Positions 1-8,888 of a stretch of 64,000 nt of DNA are shown here, piece by piece (positions within the stretch are counted from its first letter, which is position 1; each line of letters begins with the position of its first letter). This stretch comes from Bermanella marisrubri. GTDB lineage: Bacteria > Pseudomonadota > Gammaproteobacteria > Pseudomonadales > Oceanobacteraceae. Below the pieces are notes generated by a model that saw only the letters and a program-made list of their open reading frames with translations, searched no databases and was not told the DNA's origin. The position numbers and the translations under genes are program-made. The DNA lies in assembly GCF_012295615.1 (NCBI RefSeq), contig NZ_CP051183.1:3437001-3501000 (forward strand). Direction: 5' to 3'.

Positions 1-354
1 TGGTCAGAAGAAGGCACAGGTGGAGGCGGTACTCAGTATGTTCACTTGCAGCCGGCATTCGTACTAAATTATGGCGAAAATAGTTCGGGAAAATTAAAGT
101 ACATCCGCACCGACGTCGCATTACGAGTAACTGGCGCTGAAGCAGCCGGTAAAGTCAATCATCACCAGGCCTATATTAGAAACCAATTGGTTTTGCTACT
201 TAGCCAGCAAACGGACGAAACTGTGAATACCGCAACTGGCAGAGAGGAACTTCGGCAGGTAGCGCTTGAAGAAGTTAAAGCCTTACTGAGTGAATTAGAA
301 GGTAAACCCTATGTGGACGATTTATACTTCCAAAATTTTGTTGCGCAAAATTAA
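1..354 (+). CDS. FliL-like protein, 3' part (5' end outside window)
   Basis: The frame is open at the left edge and reads 117 codons to TAA at 352-354. The visible part matches the C-terminal half of the FliL family (flagellar basal-body-associated, periplasmic side of the stator): a beta-rich stretch KYIRTDVALRV, then the helical segment with IRNQLVLLLS and a conserved ending with VDDLYFQNFVAQN. FliL modulates motor torque by contacting MotAB at the inner membrane. The N-terminal membrane anchor would lie upstream of the window. It is not next to fliM/fliN here, so it may be a FliL paralogue rather than the flagellar-operon copy. It ends 30 bases before a strong terminator shared with the convergent RMF-like gene. 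Confidence 0.72.
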   Translation, partial: WSEEGTGGGGTQYVHLQPAFVLNYGENSSGKLKYIRTDVALRVTGAEAAGKVNHHQAYIRNQLVLLLSQQTDETVNTATGREELRQVALEEVKALLSELEGKPYVDDLYFQNFVAQN

Positions 355-383
355 ATACCTCACGCCACTGTATTTCTGGCAAT

Positions 384-410
384 AAAAAAGGACGCAGTGC
401 GTCCTTTTTT
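384..410. terminator. bidirectional intrinsic terminator
   Basis: Perfect 6-bp stem GGACGC/GCGTCC (390-395 and 399-404) with a 3-base loop, flanked by A6 on the left and T6 on the right. It can end transcription of both the FliL-like gene (+) and the RMF-like gene (-). Confidence 0.88.
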
Positions 411-432
411 GTATGTAATTTCAAACACTTGG

Positions 433-633
433 CTAAACACTGCTGCGCTTTAATCCATGTTTGATATCGTATTGCTCTTTACCGTCATGCCAACCGGCCT
501 CCCAAGCATTGACGATCATTTCTGCCCTATACGGACAAACTAAAACGGGCTTGCCAACCATGCCTGCCATAAATCCGTGGCGATAGGCTTTTTCGAGGTT
601 TTCAAGATCCCAGTTGTTTTCAACCAGTTCCAT
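433..633 (-). CDS. ribosome modulation factor-like small protein
   Basis: This 66-residue basic protein carries the signature of the ribosome modulation factor family: AYRHGFMAG, then CPY, then a W..GW..G motif (AWEAGWHDG). RMF binds 30S subunits in stationary phase and drives 100S ribosome dimer formation. The order and spacing of the G, CPY and GW blocks match RMF, but the protein is about ten residues longer than the E. coli form at both ends together. It lies downstream of gshA on the same strand, 112 bases away, so either an own promoter or readthrough is possible. It may be the housekeeping rmf or a diverged paralogue; the sequence alone does not decide. Confidence 0.7.
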   Translation of the reverse strand: MELVENNWDLENLEKAYRHGFMAGMVGKPVLVCPYRAEMIVNAWEAGWHDGKEQYDIKHGLKRSSV

Positions 634-661
634 AGGTCTTTTCCTGAGTTTTTTATGAATC

Positions 662-692
662 TAATACACAGAGCTGTATTATCAAGCTTGAT
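662..692. repeat. two adjacent small palindromes upstream of the RMF-like gene
   Basis: TAATACA/TGTATTA forms an inverted repeat at 662-668 and 675-681, followed directly by the perfect palindrome ATCAAGCTTGAT (681-692). They sit 30-60 bases upstream of the RMF-like start codon. They could be an operator or part of the promoter region; no regulator is identifiable. Confidence 0.35.
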
Positions 693-745
693 ATTAGTCG
701 TTTTGCGACGAGACTCATAACTTAGCCACATCCTTGTGACAGGCT

Positions 746-2308
746 TCACATTTTCTTACTGTACTCCGCTAAAAACGCAGCAAAGTCCATCTCTTCTTCC
801 GATTCCATGCGCGCTTGCTCGTTTAGTGACTGCTCACTTAAGGATTGCCATTGTTGAATATCCAACTGACTTCTCTGGCGGGCGAAATACTCAGCGTGTT
901 GCTGACCTAATGAAAAAGTAAAATCAGCAAAACTTTGCTGACGTTGCTTTAACTCGCGCAAGATCGTGGCACTAGGTGTAAGTTCAGGATTTTGCACACG
1001 TTTTTGCATTTCTAGTAACGCATCTTGATAGTGGTTTTGACCCGTCTTGCTATCCATCAATTCAGCCAGAGGTTGCATCGCTGCCAATAACTCTTCAGCC
1101 CAGTTGGTTAGCAGAACACGCTCTCCATGTCGCTCTAGAGTAAACTGAGGGTGACGACCATTTACCACCACCTGCTTTTGGTTGCGCGACACTTCCTGGC
1201 ATTCGGCGTCGCTCAATTTTGGACTGGGTTTGAACAGACAGTAACTCAAAAACAAGTCCATAAAGCGCACTTGCTCTAAACTCACGCCCAGCGGTTCAAA
1301 CGGATTCAAATCCAAACAACGTACTTCGATATACTCAACGCCATATTCATTCAACGATGTCAGTGGTTTTTCTCCACTGATGCTATTACGCTTAGGTCGA
1401 ACATCCGAATAATACTCGTTTTCGATCTGCAATAGATTGGTATTTAATTGCTTGTATTGTCCATTACTCTCTATGCCTATTTCTTCATAAGCGGGAACAC
1501 TCTGCCCCATGGCATGCTTTAAAGTTGCCGTATACGTGGGTAAACCATTAAAACAGACGAATAGTCCATCTTGTGCATTGTTTTGATAACCCAAGTCGCT
1601 CATGCGAAGGCTCGTGGCATAGGGTGAATACAAGGTATCATCGTCAAGGGCTTCTAAATTGTGCTGTTTACCATCGACAAAGCTTTTATCTAGAGCTGGG
1701 CTGGCACCAAATAAATAGAATAACAACCATGAGAAGCGTCGAAAATTACGAACCAAAGAGAAGTAACCTTGGCTAATGAAGTCTTTGTTTAACTCTGCTG
1801 ACTGCGTTTCAGCAAGTGCTTTCCAGATGCTCTCATCAACCGAGAAGTTATAGTGTACTCCAGCGATGCATTGCATCTTTCGCCCATATCGATGCCACAA
1901 TCCGTGCCGATAGATATGTTTCATTTGACCGATATTGGATGTACCGTATTCAGCAATAGGCACATCTAACTCATCTTCGATAATACAGGGCATGGAAGCG
2001 GGCCAGATTATCTCATCATCGATCTCACTTGAAACAAAGCTATGAACATCTTGAAGATACTGTAGGACCGATTCGGCGTCTTCAGAGACTGGAGTGATAA
2101 ACTCTAAGAGTGCTTCACTGTAATCGGTCGTTATACTGGAATGTGTCAGCGGACTGCCAAGAGCCTTTTGATGATGACGCTGGCTAATATGCACATTGGG
2201 AAGGACGCGCAGTCCTTCTTTCTCGATGCCGCGCTTAAAACGAAAGCTGGCAGACGGAAGATCCTGCAATACCGAGAGGGTTTGCTCAAAGCTAGGGGAT
2301 TGTGCCAA
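746..2308 (-). CDS. gshA: glutamate-cysteine ligase
   Basis: Catalyses ATP-dependent joining of L-glutamate and L-cysteine, the first and limiting step of glutathione synthesis in the cytoplasm. At 520 residues it has the usual length of the proteobacterial GshA family (E. coli 518). The N-terminal signature F.RGIEKEGLRV and the substrate region with GVHYNFS are present, as is a conserved EVRCLDLNPF block. The only in-frame start with a suitable AGGA upstream is TTG at 2308; a nearby ATG at 2318 is out of frame. The second enzyme, gshB, is in this window at 19.9 kb rather than adjacent. The gshA/tex proximity resembles P. aeruginosa PA5201-PA5203. Confidence 0.95.
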   Translation of the reverse strand: MAQSPSFEQTLSVLQDLPSASFRFKRGIEKEGLRVLPNVHISQRHHQKALGSPLTHSSITTDYSEALLEFITPVSEDAESVLQYLQDVHSFVSSEIDDEIIWPASMPCIIEDELDVPIAEYGTSNIGQMKHIYRHGLWHRYGRKMQCIAGVHYNFSVDESIWKALAETQSAELNKDFISQGYFSLVRNFRRFSWLLFYLFGASPALDKSFVDGKQHNLEALDDDTLYSPYATSLRMSDLGYQNNAQDGLFVCFNGLPTYTATLKHAMGQSVPAYEEIGIESNGQYKQLNTNLLQIENEYYSDVRPKRNSISGEKPLTSLNEYGVEYIEVRCLDLNPFEPLGVSLEQVRFMDLFLSYCLFKPSPKLSDAECQEVSRNQKQVVVNGRHPQFTLERHGERVLLTNWAEELLAAMQPLAELMDSKTGQNHYQDALLEMQKRVQNPELTPSATILRELKQRQQSFADFTFSLGQQHAEYFARQRSQLDIQQWQSLSEQSLNEQARMESEEEMDFAAFLAEYSKKM

Positions 2309-2330
2309 AACGCTTCATCCTAAAGTAAAT

Positions 2331-2349
2331 GCGGGCCATTATAGCCCGC
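2331..2349 (-). promoter_or_regulatory. probable gshA -10 element inside a small hairpin
   Basis: On the minus strand a perfect TATAAT (2343-2338) sits in the loop and stem edge of the inverted repeat GCGGGC/GCCCGC, about 30 bases before the gshA TTG start. The matching -35 (TTTTCC, 16 bases upstream) is weak. The hairpin could alternatively be a remnant terminator of tex, but it lacks a T-run. Confidence 0.4.
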
Positions 2350-2395
2350 TTAATGAATAGGAAAAGTATAGCAATAGGAACGCATTGTTTATACG

Positions 2396-4726
2396 CTACA
2401 GACGACCGCCTTTTTTCTTTTGCGCTTGAGCGAAAAGTGCAGCCATACCACCACCCTGTTGTACTTCTGGCGATTTGGAGGACGATCGACGCGGTGCTGA
2501 ATTTTTAGGCTTGCGCTCGCTGCGTGGAGTTGATTTCTCGGCTTGGTAATCCGCAGCGTTGTCCGACATACGCATAGACAAAGCGATTCGCTTACGCGGC
2601 ACATCGACTTCCATAACCTTTACTTTTACAACATCTCCGGCTTTAACCACCTGACGCGGATCGTCAATGAATTGATCACTCATCATACTGATATGGACCA
2701 GCCCATCTTGGTGTACGCCGACATCAACAAAAGCACCAAAAGCAGCCACATTGCTAACCACGCCTTCAAGAATCATATCGTCTTTTAAGTCTTTAATTTC
2801 CTCAACGCCTTCTTTGAATTCTGCCGTAACGAATTCTGGACGTGGATCACGCCCAGGCTTTTCTAGTTCGCTAAGAATATCTTTAACCGTTGGCAAGCCC
2901 ACTTCGTCGCTGACAAAATCTGCTGCATTGACTGCTTTCAAGAAAGAGCCGTCACCAATAATCGCAGCGACATCTTTTTGCGCCTTGCTAGCAATGCTTT
3001 TAACCACGCCATAGGATTCTGGGTGAACTGAACTGGCATCTAAAGGGTTAGAGCCACCATTGATACGCAAGAAACCCGCTGCCTGCTCGAAGGTTTTTTC
3101 ACCCAAACGCGGGACTTTTTTCAAATCCGCTCGGCTTGCGTAAGCTCCATTAGTTTCTCGGAAACTGACAATGTTATTGGCGATGGTACTGTTCAAACCG
3201 GAAACTCTTGTGAGGAGTGGCGCTGAAGCCGTATTGAGATCCACACCCACAGCGTTAACACAATCTTCTACTACGGCATCCAAACTACGTGCAAGAGCTG
3301 GCTGACTAACGTCATGCTGATACTGACCCACACCGATCGCTTTGGGTTCAATTTTTACCAACTCTGCCAATGGATCTTGCAATCGACGGGCAATGGAAAT
3401 CGCACCACGAATGGTCACGTCGAGTTCTGGAAATTCTTTCGCCGCCAGCTCAGAAGCACTATAAACGGAAGCTCCCGCTTCGCTCACAACAATTTTTTGA
3501 ATCTTTAGTTCTGGGTACTCTTTCATCAACTCACCCACCATGCGATCGGTTTCGCGACTGGCGGTGCCATTACCAATGGCGATTAATTCAACACCATGTT
3601 TTAAACAAAGAGCACGTAGAATCGCCTTAGCTTCACGCATTTGATTTTGCGGCTGGTGAGGGAATATGGCGCCATGATCTAACACCTTGCCAGTTTCATC
3701 TACTACAGCCACTTTACAACCTGTGCGCAAACCTGGGTCCAAACCAAGTGTGGTTTTATAGCCGGCTGGGGCGGCCATTAATAAGTCTTTTAAGTTTGTA
3801 GCAAACACTTTAATCGCTTCTTCTTCAGCGCTCTCTCGGATGCGCCCGACAAGCTCGGTTTCTAAATGCGTTAGCAGTTTTACACGCCAAGTCCATTTCA
3901 CAACTTCCGCCAACCAGCGATCTGCAGCGCGGCCCTGGTTCTCGATCTTATAAAAACCTGCAACCATGGCTTCACAAGGACTTGCGGATAATTTGTCGTT
4001 AGGATCACCTACAACCAAGCTCACACTTAAGAAGCCTTCGTTACGACCACGTAGAATTGCCAGCGCACGGTGACTCGGCACGCCTTTCAGCGCTTCATCG
4101 TGCTCAAAATAATCTTGGTATTTCGCCGCCTCTTGTTCTTTACCAGCCATGACTCGTACGCTCAATTGCGCTTCTTGCCATAGGAAGTCACGTAGCTGCT
4201 GCAACAAATCCGCACTCTGTGCAAAGCGCTCCATAAGAATAAACTTAGCGCCATCCAAAGCCGCTTTTTCATCGGCTACGCCTTTATCTGCATCGACAAA
4301 GGCTTTCGCTTCCGTTTCCGGGTTGAGACTTGGATTCTGTAAAAGAGAATCGGCTAATGGTTCTAGCCCAGCTTCGATAGCGATTTGGCCTTTGGTACGG
4401 CGTTTCTGTTTGTATGGTAAATACAAGTCTTCTAAACGATTCTTAGTGTCCGCCTTAAGAATTTCTGCCTTCAACTCATCGGTCAATTTACCTTGTTCGT
4501 CAATGCTTTTAAGAATGGATGCTCGGCGATCTTCCATCTCTCTCATATAACGAAGACGCTCTTCCAACTGGCGCAGTTGACCATCATCAAGGCCACCTGT
4601 CACTTCTTTACGATAACGACTGATAAAGGGGACGGTAGCGCCTTCGTCGAGGAGGACAACTGCCGCTTGTACTTGATTTAAATGTACGTTGAGCTCTTGG
4701 GCCAATGCAGAAAAAATACGATCCAT
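2396..4726 (-). CDS. tex: Tex, S1-domain transcription accessory protein
   Basis: Tex is a conserved cytoplasmic RNA-binding protein affecting transcription and, in several pathogens, toxin or virulence gene expression. The 776 residues match the family length. Domains in order: N-terminal helical Tex region (about 1-190), a YqgF/RNase H-like fold starting near residue 325 ([18 protein letters not shown]), helix-hairpin-helix repeats (about 480-560, with [14 protein letters not shown]), and an S1 RNA-binding domain (about 652-718, [17 protein letters not shown]). The tail is basic and Ser/Arg/Lys-rich, consistent with RNA binding. It lies directly upstream of gshA with an 87-base gap. ATG at 4726 is the natural start. 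Confidence 0.96.
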   Translation of the reverse strand: MDRIFSALAQELNVHLNQVQAAVVLLDEGATVPFISRYRKEVTGGLDDGQLRQLEERLRYMREMEDRRASILKSIDEQGKLTDELKAEILKADTKNRLEDLYLPYKQKRRTKGQIAIEAGLEPLADSLLQNPSLNPETEAKAFVDADKGVADEKAALDGAKFILMERFAQSADLLQQLRDFLWQEAQLSVRVMAGKEQEAAKYQDYFEHDEALKGVPSHRALAILRGRNEGFLSVSLVVGDPNDKLSASPCEAMVAGFYKIENQGRAADRWLAEVVKWTWRVKLLTHLETELVGRIRESAEEEAIKVFATNLKDLLMAAPAGYKTTLGLDPGLRTGCKVAVVDETGKVLDHGAIFPHQPQNQMREAKAILRALCLKHGVELIAIGNGTASRETDRMVGELMKEYPELKIQKIVVSEAGASVYSASELAAKEFPELDVTIRGAISIARRLQDPLAELVKIEPKAIGVGQYQHDVSQPALARSLDAVVEDCVNAVGVDLNTASAPLLTRVSGLNSTIANNIVSFRETNGAYASRADLKKVPRLGEKTFEQAAGFLRINGGSNPLDASSVHPESYGVVKSIASKAQKDVAAIIGDGSFLKAVNAADFVSDEVGLPTVKDILSELEKPGRDPRPEFVTAEFKEGVEEIKDLKDDMILEGVVSNVAAFGAFVDVGVHQDGLVHISMMSDQFIDDPRQVVKAGDVVKVKVMEVDVPRKRIALSMRMSDNAADYQAEKSTPRSERKPKNSAPRRSSSKSPEVQQGGGMAALFAQAQKKKGGRL

Positions 4727-4894
4727 GAAATGCTCTGTCAGATAGAAATTTGTGATTAATTATTATTCGGTATTGGGCGTAGTGACCAACCCTTAAAAAC
4801 ACAAGCATTATAAAACAGAGCTCTATAGATTGCTGAACTCATTTGGCATAAACAGGGTTTTTTCTATGGACCATTGGGTGCTTTTTATACAGCA

Positions 4895-5776
4895 TTAAAA
4901 GCGAATTTTGCGTGAAAACGTTAAAGCTAATTCTTCAGTAGAAAAACGATACCCATCTGTACTGCGGTGATTGAAAACACTCGCCGATAGCGCTAATTGC
5001 CAGCGTCGCCAATCAGCTTGTAAATAGAACTGAACACCCGCACCAAAGCTACCGTCATCGAATGCTACACGCTCGCAATTATTTTGAAATTCACTGGCAC
5101 TCACTGCTTCGCCGCGAATCAGTCGATCTGATACCGCGTAACAATCAGTATCCTCAGGATCCTCAGTGATATACGCTTGGCCGCGTACGGAACTGTACAA
5201 AAGGTGGCCGCCTAAACCCACTTTTAAAAAGCGTTGTGGAGTCGCATCATTACGGCCATATGCATAAAACACATTGGGGCTAACCGCAATAACACTCATA
5301 CTGCTATAGGTACCTAAATCAATACGCTGAGTTTGGCTACCACTATCATCAGGTCGAATGATCTGCTCAAATGCATAATCATCAAAATATTCAAACCCCC
5401 AGCCATAGCCCCAATTGGAGCTTCCAATAAAGCGATCTGCAAACGTCGCTGAAAATATGGGGCGTGGCTTATAGCCACTGGATAAAATGAAGGTATCGTC
5501 ATTGGTATCAACGTTTTTAAATTTCAGTTGGCGCTCGGTAAAGCTCACTCCTACAGTAAAATATAACTCTCCGAATAGTTGATTGATCTTCTTAGCACAT
5601 TCACTGTTACGCACTTCTTCGTAAAGAACCTCACACTCCTCGTAACTGGTTTCTACCTCTTTCATACGCTGCTTCCATGAATCAAACCATGACTCACCCT
5701 GTGAATTATCAGCGGTATCCTTTGCAAAAGACGACATTGTGAAAGCCGTTATTAGCACATGAATCAAAAAACGCAT
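4895..5776 (-). CDS. secreted beta-rich protein, probable outer-membrane protein, function unknown
   Basis: I do not recognise this 293-residue protein. It begins with a signal peptide (MRFLIHVLITAFTMSSFA followed by KDTAD). Residues 20-70 are charged and helical with three cysteines (YEECEVLYEE..NSECAKK). From there the sequence alternates aromatic and polar residues in amphipathic strands (FTVGVSFTERQL, YSSMSVIAVSPNVFYAYG, FYLQADWRRWQLALSASVF) and ends with LTFSRKIRF, a terminal aromatic typical of outer-membrane beta-barrels. ATG at 5776 is preferred over an in-frame TTG at 5782. It is divergent from the chalcone-isomerase/TonB gene, sharing an 86-base intergenic region, so the two envelope proteins may be related in function; that is inference. 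Confidence 0.65.
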   Translation of the reverse strand: MRFLIHVLITAFTMSSFAKDTADNSQGESWFDSWKQRMKEVETSYEECEVLYEEVRNSECAKKINQLFGELYFTVGVSFTERQLKFKNVDTNDDTFILSSGYKPRPIFSATFADRFIGSSNWGYGWGFEYFDDYAFEQIIRPDDSGSQTQRIDLGTYSSMSVIAVSPNVFYAYGRNDATPQRFLKVGLGGHLLYSSVRGQAYITEDPEDTDCYAVSDRLIRGEAVSASEFQNNCERVAFDDGSFGAGVQFYLQADWRRWQLALSASVFNHRSTDGYRFSTEELALTFSRKIRF

Positions 5777-5862
5777 TATCAATCTACTCTCATTGTTCTC
5801 TTCTCTTAGCTTACAACATAATCTGGTCTATGCTTTGTTTAATGGTGTTTAGGAAGCTATAT

Positions 5863-7359
5863 ATGACGCGGATTATTGTTTGCCTTTTATTTCTGTCTAT
5901 TAGCCAAATCACAGTGGCACTGACTCTTAACGGTATTGCTAGCTACCAACAATTGCGCAAAGAGTACTACATTGCCGCTTTATATTTGTCGCAAAGCAAT
6001 GATGATCCACAGAGCATCTTACAAAATCAAGATCGTAAAAGAATGGCTTTAAGAGTCACAGCTAAACGCTGGAGTCCCCGCCGTTGGTCTTTGCAGTGGC
6101 AAAACGATATTGCCATCAATAATGTATTCTCCAGTGATCCCGATTACACACAAGGACTGCTCAGGTTTACTGGCTTTTTGAGAGATAATTTGAGCAAAGG
6201 CGATGAAGTTATTATTGATTACCTACCTGCCGAAGGTACTCGAATTTCAATAAACAATGTAACCGTAGTAAAGACCAGTACCGCCCAATTATTCGATGCG
6301 CTATTGAACGCTTGGATTGGTCAAGTACCACCATCTCGAGAATTTAAAAATAATATATTGAGCTTATCAGATGATCACAAGCAGCTACTCGATCGCTACA
6401 ACAGTCTGAGCTATAGCGGTGATCGCACGGCAATGGTTAATAGCTGGATAGCAGCAGAAAAAGAAACAGCCGCTGCGTTTCAAAAGGAGCAACAGCTAAA
6501 ACGAGCCCGAGCACTAGCGGCAAAAAAGGCAGAGGAGGAAGCCAAACAAAAAGCACAACAGAAGCAAGCTAGAGCGAGCAAGCCAACTAAGCCACCATCC
6601 AAAAAAGTAATTCGCAAGCCCGTTAAAAAACAAAAGATTGTGAGTACGACAACGCCCTCGAAAGAGAAAAAGAGTAAGGCACAAATCAAGGCCGAGCAAG
6701 ACTACTATTTGGCGCTTTATCGGTGGGAGTTACGCAGAGCAATTCATCAAGCCGTTGAGTATCCAGCTTGGGCACGACAATTTGGGCAAAAAGGTTTGGT
6801 TACTGTCAACTTCACAGTTAATCGCCAAGCAGAAATTAAAAAATTAGACGCTCAAGACCAAGGAGCATCTGATCTACTAGTGAACGAACTGAAAAGAGCC
6901 ACAACCGAAGTGGTGCCTTTCTTGTTGCCACCAGATGCCCTAGAAGGTAAGCAGTGGGACATCAGCATTAGCTATCGATTTGATCCGAATTCCGACGATC
7001 AACCCTATGTCGCTAAACCATCACTTCCTGAATCACTGCAAAGTGACAAAAAGTTATCCAGTTCCCAGTACAAAAAAGTTTTAGGCTCCTATCTAGGCAC
7101 AGTAAGAGCAATTATAGAAGAGGGTATTGAGTATCCGGAGTGGTCTAAACGCTTAAATCAAAAAGGCAAAGTGGTTTTCGAAATAACAATCAATCAAGAC
7201 GGTATTATTACAGAGACCAAGGCCATCGAAAGTAGTCGCCACGAAGCTCTAAATCAAGCGGTACTAGATGCAATTAATATCGCTCAACCTTTACCTATCA
7301 TTCCAATCGAACTGGGTATTAATCAAACCAGCATTCGCATTGAACACGCATTTAAATAA
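5863..7359 (+). CDS. periplasmic chalcone-isomerase-like protein with two TonB C-terminal domains
   Basis: ATG at 5863 is chosen because AGGA lies 8 bases upstream and the protein then begins with a signal peptide (MTRIIVCLLFLSISQITVA). Residues about 20-165 resemble the bacterial chalcone-isomerase-like family: LNGIASYQQLRKEYYIAALYL, a KRMALRV strand and the closing FDALLNAWIGQVPPS. Residues about 196-280 are a Lys/Ala-rich coiled linker, the kind that spans the periplasm in TonB and TolA. Two TonB C-terminal domains follow (about 286-382 and 409-498), each with the YP.W....GQKG or NQKG motif. There is no membrane anchor after the signal peptide, so energy transduction as a classical TonB is doubtful. 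It is convergent with chpC, with only 8 bases between the stops. Confidence 0.7.
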   Translation: MTRIIVCLLFLSISQITVALTLNGIASYQQLRKEYYIAALYLSQSNDDPQSILQNQDRKRMALRVTAKRWSPRRWSLQWQNDIAINNVFSSDPDYTQGLLRFTGFLRDNLSKGDEVIIDYLPAEGTRISINNVTVVKTSTAQLFDALLNAWIGQVPPSREFKNNILSLSDDHKQLLDRYNSLSYSGDRTAMVNSWIAAEKETAAAFQKEQQLKRARALAAKKAEEEAKQKAQQKQARASKPTKPPSKKVIRKPVKKQKIVSTTTPSKEKKSKAQIKAEQDYYLALYRWELRRAIHQAVEYPAWARQFGQKGLVTVNFTVNRQAEIKKLDAQDQGASDLLVNELKRATTEVVPFLLPPDALEGKQWDISISYRFDPNSDDQPYVAKPSLPESLQSDKKLSSSQYKKVLGSYLGTVRAIIEEGIEYPEWSKRLNQKGKVVFEITINQDGIITETKAIESSRHEALNQAVLDAINIAQPLPIIPIELGINQTSIRIEHAFK

Positions 7360-7367
7360 GCAGCGTG

Positions 7368-7850
7368 TTATTGCCAAGGCTGTTCAGTAATAGCGGCTTC
7401 TAAAGCATCGATATCAGGTATAATGCCGTGGCCTGTTTCTAGGGTGACGGCCATCTTATGACCTTTCTCAAGAACCGCGGTCTGATTCTCTTTAATAGCC
7501 GTTTGCTCAAGTTTTACCAAACTCGGTAGACCCTGAGTAACAATTCCAAAAAATCTCAATTTGCCAGCCTCGCCATGAGGCGCATTGATAATCGCTATAC
7601 GCCGATCTTGACCTTGCGAGCCTGCCTTTTGTCCGCAGTACTCTTCAAAATTGATTACGGGGACATCGACTCCGCGCCATTCAATCGTGCCCATTAGCCA
7701 AGACGCCACTTCATCATTGGGTGTTGGCCCATGAAAAGGAATAAGCTCTGCCACTGTCACGTTAGGCAAAACCAAACGACTTGCTTGCATAGGAATTAAC
7801 AAACACGATAAGGCGGTATCTTGCGCATTGTCATTGCTTAAGTGCTGCAT
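7368..7850 (-). CDS. chpC: ChpC, CheW-like adaptor of the Pil-Chp system
   Basis: This 160-residue protein is a CheW-type coupling domain (SH3-like beta barrels) with the conserved VAELIPF and WRGVDVPVINFE segments. CheW-like proteins join methyl-accepting receptors to the histidine kinase at the inner membrane. In P. aeruginosa ChpC is a second adaptor of the type IV pilus chemosensory cluster and is dispensable for basic twitching but needed for some directed responses. It begins 3 bases after the chpB stop, so it is the last gene visible in the pilG-chpC operon; chpD and chpE are absent here. Confidence 0.88.
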   Translation of the reverse strand: MQHLSNDNAQDTALSCLLIPMQASRLVLPNVTVAELIPFHGPTPNDEVASWLMGTIEWRGVDVPVINFEEYCGQKAGSQGQDRRIAIINAPHGEAGKLRFFGIVTQGLPSLVKLEQTAIKENQTAVLEKGHKMAVTLETGHGIIPDIDALEAAITEQPWQ

Positions 7851-7853
7851 GCC

Positions 7854-8888
7854 CTATTTGGCTCCATTCATTGATGTATCAACTGATACATGAGTCATTT
7901 GTCTGGTTAATATTTCTTGTACAAGTTGCTGCGCCATGGCTGAAGGGTTTCCGCTAAAGCTTACCGAACCTGTCTCTCGGCAGGCGTCGGGCATGGCAGC
8001 ACTGGCGCTGCTATCGCTATCTTGGGCGAATACGGAAATACCTTTGTCCTGCAAACAGGTTACGGCCTCGGCACCATCATTTCCCATACCACTGAATATC
8101 AATACTCCAGCACTTGGATAGGCTGCATGAGTATTTAAGATCAATTGATCCACAGATGGACCATAGGGCCCTGGCCAAGGTTTATCCAGTAGTACAACTT
8201 GCCCATCGATAAAGGTGATCTCTTTGTCTGCTGGAGCAATTAAAACTTCTCCGTTATTTAAACGCATTCCCGCTTCAGCAACTTTCAATGTAAACGGAGA
8301 GTGCCGCCCCAATACATTGGCCAAAACAGACACAAATTGATTATCGATATGCTGCCCATAAACAAACCCAACGGGCAATCCTTCTGGCAAACTATCTAAA
8401 AATTCTTTAACTGCTTCAGGCCCGCCTAGCGAGCTGCCAATAACCCAAACGTTTTCTGCCACAGTACCTTTATTTGGTGCGACCTTATCCGGTAAAGGTA
8501 AGGATTCACTGCGCTTCTCTAATTGGCTAATGGCTTCTAAACGATCCTGAGACAAAGCGGACTGAGATAAAATATCGCGACCTAATAATTGCTTTATCTT
8601 TGCGTATAATCGCTTTTCCCATTTAGGATACGCCTTGTCTTGCTTACTGGGCGCTGCTTCAAAGCCAAACAAGACAGGTTGCTCTAAATCTAAAAACGGT
8701 TCTAGCAACTGATCATCTTCACGTAAATCGACCAGCCATGCAGAAACTTCGTGATCAATGCCTTTCAATTCAAGGCTACGAGCACTGAGACTAATTACTT
8801 CACAACCAAAATCCGCCAAAGCAGACCGTAAGCGATGTTGCTGTAGATTATCTTCCGCAACTACCGCTAGTTTTAATGCTGTTGTCAC
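7854..8888 (-). CDS. chpB: ChpB, CheB-type protein-glutamate methylesterase
   Basis: ChpB removes methyl groups from glutamates of the receptor PilJ, opposing PilK. The C-terminal CheB domain has the complete triad: Ser153 in GSSLGG, His180 in GQHID and Asp271 in GMGNDGAE. The N-terminal 100 residues look like a degenerate receiver: it starts LKLAVVAEDN and lacks an obvious phospho-acceptor in an LVDLRE context, so control by phosphorylation may differ from classical CheB. The start is GTG at 8888, overlapping the chpA TGA by four bases (GTGA), which indicates translational coupling. Length 344 is usual for ChpB. Confidence 0.92.
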   Translation of the reverse strand: MTTALKLAVVAEDNLQQHRLRSALADFGCEVISLSARSLELKGIDHEVSAWLVDLREDDQLLEPFLDLEQPVLFGFEAAPSKQDKAYPKWEKRLYAKIKQLLGRDILSQSALSQDRLEAISQLEKRSESLPLPDKVAPNKGTVAENVWVIGSSLGGPEAVKEFLDSLPEGLPVGFVYGQHIDNQFVSVLANVLGRHSPFTLKVAEAGMRLNNGEVLIAPADKEITFIDGQVVLLDKPWPGPYGPSVDQLILNTHAAYPSAGVLIFSGMGNDGAEAVTCLQDKGISVFAQDSDSSASAAMPDACRETGSVSFSGNPSAMAQQLVQEILTRQMTHVSVDTSMNGAK

